The notes beneath the pieces are model-generated. The model saw only the letters and a program-made list of their open reading frames with translations, made no database searches and had not been told where the DNA came from. The position numbers were made by a program, and so were the translations under genes. DNA of 61,441 bases, taken from NCBI GenBank assembly GCA_902605865.1, contig CACLEJ010000006.1, positions 1-61,441 on the forward strand, read 5' to 3'. The DNA comes from an uncultured Pelagibacteraceae bacterium. GTDB taxonomy: Bacteria; Pseudomonadota; Alphaproteobacteria; Pelagibacterales; Pelagibacteraceae. Of the stretch, positions 1 to 9,674 are shown one piece after another (the stretch's first letter is position 1; each line of letters opens with the position of its first letter).

Positions 1-555
1 TCCCCCTATACCTCTTGGTTCTTTCCTATGCGGCAAGTAAAAATATTCATCACACCATTTTTTATATTTTTTGTAAAAATTTTTATTATGTTTATTACAA
101 GATTTCTTTAATTCATTATGAAACCATTTTTCTAAACTTTTATCTTTCATGCAAGGAGTAACATCCATCCCTCCACCAAACCATCCATGAGAAGTATAAA
201 TATATCTAGTGTTAAAATGCATAGCAGGAACATGAGGGTTTTTCATATGCATTACTACTGATATACCTGCTGCCCAAAAGTTTGGATTTTTATCTCCTCC
301 AGGAATTCTATTTCTAAATTGTTTTGAAAATTTTCCGTAAACTTCAGAAAAATTTACTCCTACTTTTTCAAATATTTTCCCATTTTCTAATATTCTAAAT
401 TGGCCACCACCTTCATTTGATTTTTTTCCTCTTTCCCAATTTTTAATTTTGAAGATATTTTTTTTTCCTTCTAATTCTTCTATTTCATGACAAATTACTT
501 CTTGCAAAGTCTTAAACCAATTTCGTGCTAATTTTTTTTTAATTGTTTGATCCAT
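1..555 (-). CDS. hemF: Oxygen-dependent coproporphyrinogen III oxidase, 3' end outside window
   Basis: The first 185 codons are present; the C-terminus lies beyond the left edge. HemF oxidatively decarboxylates coproporphyrinogen III to protoporphyrinogen IX in haem synthesis and needs O2 (established for the family). Reading down from the ATG at 555, the protein shows the typical GGGQFRILENG segment, an NPHVPAMHFNTRY block, the GGGMDVTPC stretch and, at the window edge, DEYFYLPHRKEPRGIGG, all characteristic of HemF. The start overlaps the 3' end of trmL by 17 nt, so the two are probably cotranscribed. Fe supply for the haem proteins of the nearby petABC operon is a plausible but unproven context. 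Confidence 0.95.
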   Translation of the reverse strand, partial: MDQTIKKKLARNWFKTLQEVICHEIEELEGKKNIFKIKNWERGKKSNEGGGQFRILENGKIFEKVGVNFSEVYGKFSKQFRNRIPGGDKNPNFWAAGISVVMHMKNPHVPAMHFNTRYIYTSHGWFGGGMDVTPCMKDKSLEKWFHNELKKSCNKHNKNFYKKYKKWCDEYFYLPHRKEPRGIGG

Positions 556-1000
556 AAATATTTGATTGTCTTATATTTTCTGACAATACTATTGCAACTG
601 AAGATGCGAGGTTCAAGGATCTTTTTTTTTCAATCATTGGTATTTTTATCCTATTCTCAAGTCTTTTATGAACTTCATCTGGGACACCTGAACTTTCTCT
701 TCCAAATAGTAATGTGTCATTGCATCTAAATTTAAATTCAGTATAAATTTTACTTGCCTTAGTAGTCATCAAAACTACTCTATCATTTTTTTTTACTTCA
801 AAAAATTCATCTGAACTTTTGTATATCCTCATCAATTTTTCATCCAGGTAGTCCATCACAACTCTTTTAAAACGCTTGTCATTCAGTAAAAATCCACAAG
901 GCTCTATAATCTCAAGAACAGCCCCAAGGCAAGAACAAGTTCGAGCTATCGCAGCAGTATTTTGTGGTATATCAGGCTCGTAAAGTGCTATTTTAGGCAT
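539..1000 (-). CDS. trmL: tRNA (cytidine(34)-2'-O)-methyltransferase, SPOUT family
   Basis: A small SPOUT methyltransferase that 2'-O-methylates the wobble base of certain tRNA-Leu species (family knowledge). It starts MPKIALYEPDIPQNTAAIAR, the N-terminal signature of TrmL, and has the knotted SAM-binding motifs LLFGRESSGVPDEV and IPMIEKKRSLNLASSVAIVL near the C-terminus. The length of 153 aa is normal for the family. The start was chosen at 1000 because homologues begin at this motif; in-frame ATGs at 1024 and 1033 would add 8 or 11 residues, and no candidate has a convincing ribosome binding site. It is divergent from petA and overlaps hemF downstream. Confidence 0.9.
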   Translation of the reverse strand: MPKIALYEPDIPQNTAAIARTCSCLGAVLEIIEPCGFLLNDKRFKRVVMDYLDEKLMRIYKSSDEFFEVKKNDRVVLMTTKASKIYTEFKFRCNDTLLFGRESSGVPDEVHKRLENRIKIPMIEKKRSLNLASSVAIVLSENIRQSNIYGSNN

Positions 1001-1051
1001 CGATTTAGTTTTTTTGTGTGTCATTGTTACCATGGAAAAATAACGTTTTTC

Positions 1052-1072
1052 TTCATATATGAAATCATATAT
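1052..1072. promoter_or_regulatory. Palindrome with repeated half-site upstream of petA
   Basis: The 64-bp divergent gap between trmL and petA holds a perfect 12-bp palindrome, TTCATATATGAA (1052-1063). A second copy of its half TCATATAT follows 12 bp on (1065-1072), about one helical turn away. This is the arrangement of many dimer-binding operators. No protein can be assigned. In so A+T-rich a genome such repeats also occur by chance, hence the low confidence. Confidence 0.3.
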
Positions 1073-1097
1073 TAAGAAAAAATTAAAATAATAATAA

Positions 1098-1616
1098 ATG
1101 TCCGATTCAGAAAAAAAGAAGCCAAATAGAAGAGATTTTATAGTTACTGCAACAACAGCAGCCGGCGCAGTAGGCGTCGGAGCGGTTGTTTGGCCGTTAG
1201 TTGATCAAATGAACCCTGATGCATCTGTAAAGGCATTAGCAAGTACAGAAGTTGATATAAGTGCAGTAGAACCCGGTCAATCAATAACCGTTTTGTGGAG
1301 AGGCAAACCAGTTTTTATAAAAAGAAGAACTCAAGATGAAATTGATAGTGCAAGGGCTGTTGATTTAAGTGAATTAAAACATCCTGAAAAAGATGAGGAC
1401 AGAGCAAAAAACCCTGAGTGGCTTGTAATGTTAGGAGTATGTACTCACCTTGGATGTGTACCTTTAAATGATAAAGGAGATTATGGGGCATGGTTTTGTC
1501 CATGTCATGGTTCGCACTACGATACATCTGGAAGAATTAGAAAAGGACCAGCGCCTACTAATATGGAAATACCAAAATATGAATTTGTTAATAGTAACAC
1601 TATAAAAATTGGATAG
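1098..1616 (+). CDS. petA: Ubiquinol-cytochrome c reductase, Rieske iron-sulfur subunit
   Basis: This is the [2Fe-2S] subunit of the cytochrome bc1 complex, which passes electrons from ubiquinol to cytochrome c1 on the periplasmic side. The N-terminus has a twin-arginine motif (RRDFI, residues 11-15) followed by a hydrophobic Ala/Gly/Val segment (about 16-36), which in Rieske proteins acts as an uncleaved Tat anchor. Cluster ligands are visible as CTHLGC (C115, H117, C120) and CPCHG (C134, C136, H137). The pattern implies Cys115/His117 and Cys134/His137 as ligands with a Cys120-Cys136 disulfide. At 172 aa it is a usual length. It is first in a tight petA-petB-petC operon, 9 nt ahead of petB. 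Confidence 0.97.
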   Translation: MSDSEKKKPNRRDFIVTATTAAGAVGVGAVVWPLVDQMNPDASVKALASTEVDISAVEPGQSITVLWRGKPVFIKRRTQDEIDSARAVDLSELKHPEKDEDRAKNPEWLVMLGVCTHLGCVPLNDKGDYGAWFCPCHGSHYDTSGRIRKGPAPTNMEIPKYEFVNSNTIKIG

Positions 1617-1625
1617 AAAAACTTT

Positions 1626-2894
1626 ATGAGCGATCACGAATACACACCTAAATCAAAAGTTGGAAAATGGTTTAATGATAGACTTCCATTATTAACACTT
1701 GCAAACCACTTAACAGATTATCCTACTCCTAAAAACTTAAATTACTGGTGGACATTCGGAGGAATTCTTACTTTTTGCTTAATCACTCAAATAATCACAG
1801 GAATTGTTTTAGGCATGCATTATGTTGCTCATGCTGATTTAGCGTTTCAGAGTGTCGAACACATAATGAGAGATGTAAATTATGGTTGGTTAATAAGATA
1901 CGTACATGCAAACGGTGCATCAATGTTTTTCTTAGCTGTTTATATTCATATCTTTAGGTCTTTGTATTACGGCTCATATAAATCACCAAGAGAAGTTATT
2001 TGGATTATAGGTATGTTGATTTATTTTTTAATGATGGCAACCGCATTTATGGGGTACGTTCTTCCTTGGGGACAGATGAGTTTTTGGGGTGCAACAGTAA
2101 TTACAAATTTATTTAGTGCCATTCCTTTAGTAGGTGAGAGTATCACGAATTGGCTTTGGGGAGGCTACTCAGTTGACAATCCAACTTTAACAAGATTTTT
2201 TAGTTTGCACTATTTGTTTCCTTTTTTAATTTTAGGATTAGTTGTTCTTCATATTTGGGCACTACATGTTCCTGGAAACAATAACCCTATTGGAATAGAT
2301 ATAAAAAAACCATCTAAAGACACAGTTCCTTTTCATCCGTATATAGTAATCAAAGATGCATTTGCACTTTTGATATTTTTATTAATTTTTGCATTCTTTG
2401 TATTCTTTTCACCAAATATTTTAGGACACGCAGATAATTACATAGAAGCAAACCCACTAGTCACACCTGCTCACATTGTGCCTGAATGGTACTTATTACC
2501 ATTCTATGCAATCCTAAGATCAGTCCCTGATAAACTCCTTGGGGTAATAGCAATGTTTGCTGCAATATTTGTATTGGTGATTTTACCTTGGTTAGATACT
2601 TCAAAAGTTAGATCAACAGTTTTTAGACCTATATATAAACAGTTCTACTGGTTTTTAGTTGCCGATGTATTAATACTTGGTTATGTAGGAGCAATGCCAG
2701 CAGAGGGCCTATACTTATTAATAGCAAGAGTGGCAACAGCTTATTATTTTGCACATTTTTTAATAATCTTACCTTTCTTAGGATTGAAGGAAAAAACCAC
2801 TCCATTACCTCTAAGTATAACCGATCCTGTATTGGGTGGATCTGCCGATATGGCGATGGCTAGAAATAATTCAGATTTTAAAGAGAAACTGTGA
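1626..2894 (+). CDS. petB: Ubiquinol-cytochrome c reductase, cytochrome b subunit
   Basis: A multi-spanning membrane protein carrying haems bL and bH and both quinone sites of the bc1 complex. The 422-residue sequence shows the N-terminal [11 protein letters not shown] segment, the histidine-bearing helices ([18 protein letters not shown] and [24 protein letters not shown]), the Qo-loop [14 protein letters not shown], and [14 protein letters not shown], which contains the PEWY motif essential for quinol oxidation. The fused b/c1 form found in some alphaproteobacteria is absent: c1 is a separate gene whose start overlaps this stop codon by 4 nt (GTGA), implying translational coupling. Confidence 0.97.
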   Translation: MSDHEYTPKSKVGKWFNDRLPLLTLANHLTDYPTPKNLNYWWTFGGILTFCLITQIITGIVLGMHYVAHADLAFQSVEHIMRDVNYGWLIRYVHANGASMFFLAVYIHIFRSLYYGSYKSPREVIWIIGMLIYFLMMATAFMGYVLPWGQMSFWGATVITNLFSAIPLVGESITNWLWGGYSVDNPTLTRFFSLHYLFPFLILGLVVLHIWALHVPGNNNPIGIDIKKPSKDTVPFHPYIVIKDAFALLIFLLIFAFFVFFSPNILGHADNYIEANPLVTPAHIVPEWYLLPFYAILRSVPDKLLGVIAMFAAIFVLVILPWLDTSKVRSTVFRPIYKQFYWFLVADVLILGYVGAMPAEGLYLLIARVATAYYFAHFLIILPFLGLKEKTTPLPLSITDPVLGGSADMAMARNNSDFKEKL

Positions 2895-3676
2895 AAATCT
2901 TTTTAAAATTAACTTTCTTATTTGTTATAATTTCATCATTAATTTCATCAAGAGCAATTGCTGCCGGTGAACAACAAGAATTATTAAAAGTTGATTGGTC
3001 TTTTAAAAGCTTCTTTGGCAAATTCGATAGAGCCTCTTTACAAAGAGGTTATCAAGTTTATACAGAAGTCTGTGCTTCATGCCATTCACTTAAACATTTG
3101 AGTTATAGAAACCTTGCAGAAAAAGGTGGGCCAGAGTTTACAGAGCTTGAGGCTAAAGCGATTGCCTCAAATTTTGAAGTAACAGACGGACCAAACAGTG
3201 ATGGGGAAATGTTTGAAAGGCCAGCTAAGTTGTCTGATAAATTTGTAATGCCTTATGCAAATGTTCAGGAAGCTATTGCTGCTAATGGCGGGGCTTATCC
3301 TCCAGACATGTCAGTACTTGTTAAAGCTAGAAGTGGTGGAGCAAATTATATTTATTCTGTTTTAATGGGTTATGATGAGCCACCAGCTGGTATGGAACTC
3401 GATGACGGTGTTTATTACAACAAATATATGTATGGAAACAAAATTAAAATGTCCTCTCCTCTAGATGATGACATTGTAGAGTATTCAGATGGAACAAAGG
3501 CAACAGTAGATCAAATGGCTAAAGATGTTACAACCTTTTTACAGTGGACCGCAGAACCTCACTTAGAAACAAGACACAAACTAGGTTTCAGGGTTATTAT
3601 ATATTTATCAGTTTTAACAGTTTTAGTTTATTTCAGTATGAAAAAAATATGGTCACGTATTGAAACGAAAGTTTAA
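2891..3676 (+). CDS. petC: Ubiquinol-cytochrome c reductase, cytochrome c1
   Basis: A periplasmic c-type haem subunit of the bc1 complex. It has a cleavable signal peptide (about residues 1-25, ending AIAA), a CxxCH haem site (C61-A-S-C64-H65) followed by the c1-specific [10 protein letters not shown], and a C-terminal membrane anchor (about 232-250) ending in a basic tail. The start codon is GTG, placed by the 4-nt overlap with the petB stop and by the signal peptide. The last 24 nt overlap the 3' end of convergent ychF. Confidence 0.96.
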   Translation: MKIFLKLTFLFVIISSLISSRAIAAGEQQELLKVDWSFKSFFGKFDRASLQRGYQVYTEVCASCHSLKHLSYRNLAEKGGPEFTELEAKAIASNFEVTDGPNSDGEMFERPAKLSDKFVMPYANVQEAIAANGGAYPPDMSVLVKARSGGANYIYSVLMGYDEPPAGMELDDGVYYNKYMYGNKIKMSSPLDDDIVEYSDGTKATVDQMAKDVTTFLQWTAEPHLETRHKLGFRVIIYLSVLTVLVYFSMKKIWSRIETKV

Positions 3677-4729
3677 AATATCACCATCCTTAACAATATA
3701 TTCTTTACCTTCCAATCTCATTTTTCCAGCCTCTTTAGATTTTAACCATCCCTGATTATTCAAAAAATCTTCGTAAGAAATTGTTTCAGCTCTTATAAAT
3801 CCTTTTTCAAAGTCAGAGTGAATTTCTCCCGCAGCATTTGGAGCAGTTGATTCCTTTGTAATTGTCCAAGCTCTAGTCTCCTCTGGTCCAGATGTAAAAA
3901 AAGTTTGCAAGGATAAGAGTTCATATCCTTTCTTTATTAATAAATTAAGTCCTGTCTCTGGCATATTTATCATTTTCATATAATTTTTTTTTTCATTTTC
4001 ATCCTCTAACTGGTTTATTTGATTTTCTATATCTGCAGAAATTACCAATGTATTTTTTTCATTAAATTTTTTTATAAAGTCTTGAGTATATTTGTTACCT
4101 GACTTAATACTCTCCTCGTCTACATTGCACACATATAGTTTTGGTTTGGTACTAAGAAGTCCACTATTTTTTATAAGTTTTTCGTCAAATTCATTTGTGA
4201 TTAATGTTAAATCACTATCCTCGTTGATTATCTTTTGAGCTGTCTCTAATAATTTAAGTTCTTCATTGTCAACATTTTTTTTATTTTTTTTGTCGAGTCT
4301 CTTTTGAATTGACTCTAAATCAGCTAACTTCATTTCAGTTTCTATAATTTCTAAATCTCTCACAGGATCAACGGTAGGGTTAACATTTTGAATATCATCC
4401 GAGTCAAAGCATCTAATCATATGAATAATCGCATCAACTTCTCTGATGTGAGATAAGAATTTATTGCCTAATCCTTCGCCTTTAGAGGCTCCTTTAACAA
4501 GACCTGCGATATCAACAAATGAGATTGTAGTATTAATTTTTTTTTTTGAAATTGAAATTTCAGCTAGTTTATCTAGTCTTTCATCCGGGACTGCTACAAT
4601 ACCAATATTTGGATCAATTGTGCAAAAGGGAAAATTTTCTGCTTGTGCTTTATTAGAGTTTGTTAAAGCGTTGAATAAAGTAGACTTACCAACATTTGGC
4701 AATCCAACGATTCCACATTTAAAACCCAT
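3653..4729 (-). CDS. ychF: Redox-regulated P-loop ATPase/GTPase YchF (OLA1 family)
   Basis: An Obg-related P-loop NTPase that prefers ATP and binds ribosomes; its cellular role is incompletely known. The sequence starts MGFKCGIVGLPNVGKSTLFN (P-loop GLPNVGKST), then NFPFCTIDPNIGIVAVPDER and the G3 DIAGLVKGASKGEGLGNKFL. A coiled-coil insertion (about 130-170) and the C-terminal TGS domain (AWTITKESTAPNAAGEIHSDFEKGFIRAE in two parts) follow. The 358-residue length is typical. It directly follows pth, with 0 nt between, in a pairing common in bacteria. Its 3' end overlaps petC by 24 nt on the opposite strand. Confidence 0.96.
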   Translation of the reverse strand: MGFKCGIVGLPNVGKSTLFNALTNSNKAQAENFPFCTIDPNIGIVAVPDERLDKLAEISISKKKINTTISFVDIAGLVKGASKGEGLGNKFLSHIREVDAIIHMIRCFDSDDIQNVNPTVDPVRDLEIIETEMKLADLESIQKRLDKKNKKNVDNEELKLLETAQKIINEDSDLTLITNEFDEKLIKNSGLLSTKPKLYVCNVDEESIKSGNKYTQDFIKKFNEKNTLVISADIENQINQLEDENEKKNYMKMINMPETGLNLLIKKGYELLSLQTFFTSGPEETRAWTITKESTAPNAAGEIHSDFEKGFIRAETISYEDFLNNQGWLKSKEAGKMRLEGKEYIVKDGDILNFRFNT

Positions 4730-5290
4730 TTAATTGTTGTTAACAGTACTAGAGAATAAGTCTAATTTTTTATCAATTAATATAGTTAAAGACTCAATTA
4801 TATTACTTGTTATCGAATCCAAATGAACTTGTTCATCTTCGTTAAAGTCGTTTAGTACATAATCAGAAACAGATATTTTATTTTCTGGCTTTCCTATGCC
4901 AATACGAACTCTTGAATATTCTTTGCCTATAAACTTATCAATTGATGCAATACCATTATGACCTGCACTTGATCCACCAAACTTTGCTTTAATTTTTCCA
5001 AATTCAATATCTAGGTCGTCATGAAATACAATCACATCTTCCGCATCTATTTTGAAGTATTCAAGTAGCTCTCTAATACAGATTCCTGAATTATTCATAA
5101 ATGTGAGAGGTTTAATTGCATATATTTTCTTATCACCAATATTGCCAGTAGTTAATAATCCCTTAAATTTTGGTTTTTGCTTAGACAATCCAAATTTTTG
5201 GTTGATTGCATCCACAATCTTAAAACCAATGTTATGTCTATTATTTTGACTATTAGGAGTCGGATTCCCTAAACCAACAAGTAACAACAT
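4730..5290 (-). CDS. pth: Peptidyl-tRNA hydrolase
   Basis: Recycles peptidyl-tRNAs released from stalled ribosomes. The sequence begins LLVGLGNPTPNSQNNRHNIGF (catalytic Asn/His region; His about 19-20). It then shows PLTFMNNSGICI and VFHDDLDIEFGKIKAKFGGSSAGHNGI, containing the conserved catalytic Asp and the GHNGI loop, and RVRIGIGKP. The 186 aa length is normal. It lies between rplY and ychF on the minus strand, an order (rplY-pth-ychF) widely kept in proteobacteria, so one transcript is likely. Confidence 0.96.
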   Translation of the reverse strand: MLLLVGLGNPTPNSQNNRHNIGFKIVDAINQKFGLSKQKPKFKGLLTTGNIGDKKIYAIKPLTFMNNSGICIRELLEYFKIDAEDVIVFHDDLDIEFGKIKAKFGGSSAGHNGIASIDKFIGKEYSRVRIGIGKPENKISVSDYVLNDFNEDEQVHLDSITSNIIESLTILIDKKLDLFSSTVNNN

Positions 5291-5326
5291 ATCAAATTAA
5301 ATTTGGGAAAAAAATTTCACTATTTA

Positions 5327-6043
5327 TTATTTTTTATCTGATGAAGATTTATCTTCTTCCTTAGCTTTTTCACCCTCAGGCTTATCACCATCAGTTGAAG
5401 TTTTATCACCACTTTCTGCAGCTACCTCAGTTCCTTCGCTTGCCTCACCTTCTGCCGCCTCTGCTGGCTTTTCTGGCTCTTTAACTACAGTAGGTGCAGC
5501 AACTGTTGCAATCACAAAGTCTCTTCCTTGTATCGTAGGGGTAACGTTTTCAGGTAAATTAATTGAGGAAATTTTTATACTTGTACCAATATCTAATCCT
5601 TCTAAATCTACAACTAACTCAGTTGGAATGTTTTCTGCAGGACATCTTAATTCTACCTTACGTCTTACAATATTTAGTACACCTCCACGTTTAAGTCCTG
5701 GTGATAGTTCATTGTTTATAAATTTCACAGGTATTTCTAAAATAATTTTTCCACCTTTTACAATTCTCATTAAGTCGAAATGAATAGGCTCATCAGTGAC
5801 AGTGTCAAAAGCAATATTTCTTGTTAAAACTTTTTGCTCTTTACCATCTAAGCTAATAGAAATTACGTTAGATAAAAAATTTTCTTTATTTATTAAATTT
5901 TTTAACTCTTTAGTGGTAATTGAAATTTTTTCGTTTGGCTGTTCTCCACCATAAACTATACCTGGAACATTGCCTTTGCTTCTTAATTCGTTCACTTGGC
6001 CTTTAGTTTTTGTATCTCTAATTGTAGCTTGTATTGTGTTCAT
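5327..6043 (-). CDS. rplY: 50S ribosomal protein L25/general stress protein Ctc
   Basis: Binds 5S rRNA in the large subunit. The N-terminal L25 domain (about 1-95; VPGIVYGGEQPNEKISI, VLTRNIAFDTVTDEPIHFDLMRI) is followed by the second beta domain of the long TL5/CTC form (about 96-185). The last roughly 50 residues are a low-complexity, Glu/Ala/Lys/Ser-rich acidic tail. That tail is less A+T-rich than its surroundings and probably disordered. It precedes pth by 36 nt and follows prs by 42 nt. The 238 aa length suits the CTC form rather than the short E. coli L25. Confidence 0.95.
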   Translation of the reverse strand: MNTIQATIRDTKTKGQVNELRSKGNVPGIVYGGEQPNEKISITTKELKNLINKENFLSNVISISLDGKEQKVLTRNIAFDTVTDEPIHFDLMRIVKGGKIILEIPVKFINNELSPGLKRGGVLNIVRRKVELRCPAENIPTELVVDLEGLDIGTSIKISSINLPENVTPTIQGRDFVIATVAAPTVVKEPEKPAEAAEGEASEGTEVAAESGDKTSTDGDKPEGEKAKEEDKSSSDKK

Positions 6044-6085
6044 AAAAAGCTGGTTTTTAACCGAAGTTTGTTAATTTTACAAGTT

Positions 6086-7018
6086 TTATTTAAATAGATC
6101 TGAAACAGATGTTGAATTAGAAATCCTTTTAATAGCTTCAGCCAACAATATTGATATTGATAATACTTCAATATTTCTTACTTTTTTTAATTTGTCTGAA
6201 CTGTCTATACTATCTGTAATAACTAAATTTTTAATTTTTGAATTCTTTATCTTTTTAACTGCATCACCGCTTAAAACACCGTGAGTTGCATACACATGAA
6301 CTTCTTTTGCACCTCTTTTTAATAAAGCATCAGCCGCATTAACAATTGTTCCTCCAGAATCAATTATATCATCAGTTAAAATACAAATTTTGTTTTTCAC
6401 ATTTCCAATGACATTCATAACTTGTGACTTTCCAGGGCTAGGTCTTCTTTTGTCAACTATTGCTAGACCGACATCTAATTTTTTTCCTAAAGCTCTTGCT
6501 CTTTCAACTCCTCCAACGTCAGGTGCAACACAAATTATATTATTACTTTTAATTTTCCTTTTAATATGCTTTGCAAAGATTGGTGTAGCAAAAAGGTTAT
6601 CAACTGGGATATCAAAAAAACCTTGAATTTGTCCTGCGTGCAAATCCACTGTCACTACTCTGTCAGCTCCTGCATTTGTAATTAAGTTTGAGACTAATTT
6701 TGCAGATATAGACGTTCTTGGCACTACTTTGCGATCTTGTCTAGCATACCCAAAATATGGAATTACTGCAGTAATATTTTTTGCAGATGATCTTTTAAGT
6801 GCATCTATACAAAGAAGCAACTCCATTAAATTATCATTTGCAGGCGAGGACACTGATTGAATTATAAAAATACTGTTACCTCGTATATTTTCGTTAATTT
6901 CAATATAGATCTCACCATCTGCAAATTTTCTAATACTGGTATTTACTAATTTATTTTTTAGATTTTTTGAAATTTTATTACTTAGCTGTTTATTGCTATT
7001 TCCAGTGAGAATCTTCAT
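6086..7018 (-). CDS. prs: Ribose-phosphate pyrophosphokinase (PRPP synthase)
   Basis: Makes PRPP from ribose 5-phosphate and ATP for purine, pyrimidine, NAD, His and Trp synthesis. Diagnostic stretches are [65 protein letters not shown], the flexible loop DKRRPSPG and the PRPP-binding loop [10 protein letters not shown]. The 310 aa length is the normal class I size. It lies 14 nt downstream of pgeF, so it is likely part of the lgt-midA-pgeF-prs-rplY-pth-ychF run on this strand. Confidence 0.97.
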   Translation of the reverse strand: MKILTGNSNKQLSNKISKNLKNKLVNTSIRKFADGEIYIEINENIRGNSIFIIQSVSSPANDNLMELLLCIDALKRSSAKNITAVIPYFGYARQDRKVVPRTSISAKLVSNLITNAGADRVVTVDLHAGQIQGFFDIPVDNLFATPIFAKHIKRKIKSNNIICVAPDVGGVERARALGKKLDVGLAIVDKRRPSPGKSQVMNVIGNVKNKICILTDDIIDSGGTIVNAADALLKRGAKEVHVYATHGVLSGDAVKKIKNSKIKNLVITDSIDSSDKLKKVRNIEVLSISILLAEAIKRISNSTSVSDLFK

Positions 7019-7032
7019 TTTTTGAGAATATA

Positions 7033-7785
7033 TTATTTAATCATAATTACAGAAATATTTCTACCATAATCATTTAATTTATTTTTAATTGATCTTCTAG
7101 CACTGAAAAAATTGTTTCTTAATAAATATGTATCTTTTTTGACAATTTCAATGTTTTTTACTCCAAATTTCACAAGATGCTCTTTAATATAATCTATTAA
7201 ACTGAAATATATTTTATTTCTCTTTGTTTTAAAAAATTTTTTATTAGATCTTTCTTGTTTAATAAATTTATCCAAGAAATCATTTCTTACTTCATAGCTA
7301 TCTTTTCCTATACAAGGTCCAATTACAACTATTAAATCATTAAAATTACTACCACTTAACTTGAATTTTCTTAATGTAGTAGATACTATTTTTTTGTATG
7401 CTCCCTTCCATCCTGCATGTAGCGCACTAATTAAATTATTAACTGGGTCATATATAAATACAGGAGCACAATCAGCTGTCAAAATTCCTAAAGCGATACC
7501 TTTTTTATTTGTCACTAATGAGTCACCTTTTAATTTTTTTTTTGGGATTTTGCTTATTTTATAAACATTATTACTATGAATTTGATCTAACAAAACAAGA
7601 TTATTTTTATTACAGCCAATTTTTTGGCAAACTTTTTCTATATTTTTCTTAACATCTCTAATTTTATCATCAGATCCTAGACCACAATTTAAACCTTTAT
7701 AAATACCTTTTGAGACACCTCCAAATCGATTAAAAAAACCATGTTTTATCATCTTAAATTTAGAAAGTTTTTTTGATGTAAACAT
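7033..7785 (-). CDS. pgeF: Peptidoglycan editing factor / polyphenol oxidase family protein (YfiH)
   Basis: Member of the YfiH/DUF152 family. Characterised homologues remove wrongly added L-Ser from UDP-MurNAc-peptide and may show laccase-like activity in vitro. Metal-binding signatures are visible: [13 protein letters not shown] (His), [17 protein letters not shown] (Cys) and [16 protein letters not shown] (His). [12 protein letters not shown] motif follows. The 250 aa length is normal. The stop codon of the upstream MidA-like gene overlaps its start by 1 nt. The order lgt-midA-pgeF is a recurring alphaproteobacterial cluster. Confidence 0.92.
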   Translation of the reverse strand: MFTSKKLSKFKMIKHGFFNRFGGVSKGIYKGLNCGLGSDDKIRDVKKNIEKVCQKIGCNKNNLVLLDQIHSNNVYKISKIPKKKLKGDSLVTNKKGIALGILTADCAPVFIYDPVNNLISALHAGWKGAYKKIVSTTLRKFKLSGSNFNDLIVVIGPCIGKDSYEVRNDFLDKFIKQERSNKKFFKTKRNKIYFSLIDYIKEHLVKFGVKNIEIVKKDTYLLRNNFFSARRSIKNKLNDYGRNISVIMIK

Positions 7786-8867
7786 TATTCAAAACCAAAA
7801 AAATTATTATTTTTATTTTTGTATCCAAAAATTACCTTAAAGAGGCTACCCATTTGTTTTTCTTCTAGTAGACGAGACAAAGTTTCTTTCATATATTTCT
7901 TCTCTTTATTAGTCCTTTTTTTCTGTAAAATCTGAGCTCTTTCAATTATACCCATTCTTTCTAGAAAAAACCTTTGAGTGACTACTTTTTTTACTTTAAG
8001 ATTATTTTTAACGAAATACTCTTTTAATAAATTAAAATTTACTAGTGAAGTTATATCTGCTTTACCAAGATTTTTTAACATTGTCTCAGCTGAAATTTTT
8101 TTATTACCCATCACTGCCTGAATGGTATTTAAGTTATTACTATTCAAATAACCGTAATCTATAAGCAAAATACCACCAGAAAGTTTATTGATTTTCTTTA
8201 TTATTGGATTTAACTCTATTAATCCCTTTTTAGGAAATTCAATAAATTTAAGTTTTTTTAATGTCCCAAAAGTCATTATTTGTGCAACATCTTTTTTATT
8301 ACTTCTTATAAACTTTTCAATAATATCAATATTATCTTTCACTGAATAACATTTTTCAAACAACTCATTATTTATATTCGAAAACTGTTTAATTGGTATT
8401 GCATCAAAAAACTCGTTACCAAAAAAAATAACTGGTCCCTTTTTTATTGAGTTAAAGTTTTTTATCCATTTAATTTGTTTATTTTCTATATTTTGCTTTT
8501 GTAGTTTTTTTAAAAATAAACTTTTCTCATATAAGTAAATTTTTATAGCTCTATTTAATTCTGGAAACTTTTCTAAGGTACTAATTATAACTTTCGTTAA
8601 ACTTCCATCTCCTGGTCCAAGTTCTACAAAGTTAAATACTTTAGGTTTACCCATTTTTTCCCAGGCAGAAATCAACCATATGCCTATAATTTCTGAGAAT
8701 AGATTTGAAATAGTAGGAGATGTTATAAAATCTCCATTTTTGCCAAATGGATCTTTGCTAGAATAATAACCTATCTTAGGTTCGTATAGAATTTTTTCAA
8801 TAAAATCATCAACAGGCAAAGGTTTTTTTGATGTGATTTTAAATTTTTTGAGATTTGGTTTCATCAT
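7785..8867 (-). CDS. SAM-dependent methyltransferase of the MidA/NDUFAF7 family
   Basis: Belongs to the DUF185 family. Mitochondrial NDUFAF7 dimethylates an arginine of a complex I subunit; the bacterial role is presumed similar but unproven. Visible features are the N-terminal FGKNGDFITSPTISNLFSE, the SAM-binding VELGPGDGSLT, FFGNEFFDAIPI, ILLIDYG and a C-terminal basic segment. The 360 aa length is typical. It overlaps lgt by 29 nt at its start and pgeF by 1 nt at its end, indicating tight operon packing. A second Met follows immediately (MMKPN), so the start could shift by one codon. Confidence 0.9.
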   Translation of the reverse strand: MMKPNLKKFKITSKKPLPVDDFIEKILYEPKIGYYSSKDPFGKNGDFITSPTISNLFSEIIGIWLISAWEKMGKPKVFNFVELGPGDGSLTKVIISTLEKFPELNRAIKIYLYEKSLFLKKLQKQNIENKQIKWIKNFNSIKKGPVIFFGNEFFDAIPIKQFSNINNELFEKCYSVKDNIDIIEKFIRSNKKDVAQIMTFGTLKKLKFIEFPKKGLIELNPIIKKINKLSGGILLIDYGYLNSNNLNTIQAVMGNKKISAETMLKNLGKADITSLVNFNLLKEYFVKNNLKVKKVVTQRFFLERMGIIERAQILQKKRTNKEKKYMKETLSRLLEEKQMGSLFKVIFGYKNKNNNFFGFE

Positions 8868-9624
8868 TTCTCTTAAAATAAATTATAAACCCAATTAAAA
8901 TCATAATTGCACTTAAAAGCATTCCCACACTAACATGTCCAAATAAATATCCAATATGTATATCTGGCTCTCTAAAAATTTCAGAGGTAATTCTAAAACA
9001 TCCATAAAGTATTAGGAACATGAATGAGCAGGTTCCAATTTTATAATTTTTATTAAAAAAAATTAAATTCATTAAAATAAATAAAATAATACCTTCTAAA
9101 AATGCTTCATATAATTGAGAAGGGTGTCTTAATTTATCATCGTAGTTTGGAAAAAAAACTCCCCAATCAGAATTTGTAACTTTTCCAACTAATTCCCCAT
9201 TTATAAAATTTGAAATCCTACCAAACAAGATACCTATTGGCGCTGCAATAGATACTAAATCTAAAAAAATAAAAATATCTTCCTTATTCTTTTTTGAAAA
9301 TAAGTAACTAGCAATAATTATACCAATTAATCCCCCATGAAATGACATGCCTCCGTTCCATATCATAAAAATTTCAATTGGATTATTCAGAAAATAAGGA
9401 AAATTATAAAAAATTACATACCCCAGCCTTCCTCCAATGATAATTCCTATTATCAAATATGAGATATAATCTTCAAATAATTTTTGAATTATATCATCTT
9501 TAATTAGAATTTTTTTACAATATAGCCAGCCAAAAATAATCCCAAAAATGTATGCTAGTGAATACCATCTTACGCTTAAAGAGAATATTTCAAAAGCTAC
9601 TGGGTCAAAATTATTAGTAAACAT
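8839..9624 (-). CDS. lgt: Prolipoprotein diacylglyceryl transferase
   Basis: Inner-membrane enzyme that moves diacylglycerol from phosphatidylglycerol to the lipobox cysteine of prolipoproteins such as the BamD encoded in this window. It is polytopic (about seven hydrophobic segments), with the N-terminal VRWYSLAYIFGIIFGW, the family core IIGGRLGYVIFYN, IWNGGMSFHGGLIG and FGRISNFINGELVG. HPSQLYEAFLEG follows near residue 175. The 261 aa length is normal. It is the first gene of a long minus-strand run and is divergent from ubiK. Confidence 0.96.
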   Translation of the reverse strand: MFTNNFDPVAFEIFSLSVRWYSLAYIFGIIFGWLYCKKILIKDDIIQKLFEDYISYLIIGIIIGGRLGYVIFYNFPYFLNNPIEIFMIWNGGMSFHGGLIGIIIASYLFSKKNKEDIFIFLDLVSIAAPIGILFGRISNFINGELVGKVTNSDWGVFFPNYDDKLRHPSQLYEAFLEGIILFILMNLIFFNKNYKIGTCSFMFLILYGCFRITSEIFREPDIHIGYLFGHVSVGMLLSAIMILIGFIIYFKRNDETKSQKI

Positions 9625-9674
9625 TTGTAAAATTTATTATAAGCTATTAAATATTATTCTAGTAAATAATTATT

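Noticed and set aside
5327..5480. Horizontal transfer of the less A+T-rich 3' end of rplY
   Set aside because: It is a low-complexity acidic tail rich in Ala, Glu and Gly codons, which explains the composition without transfer.
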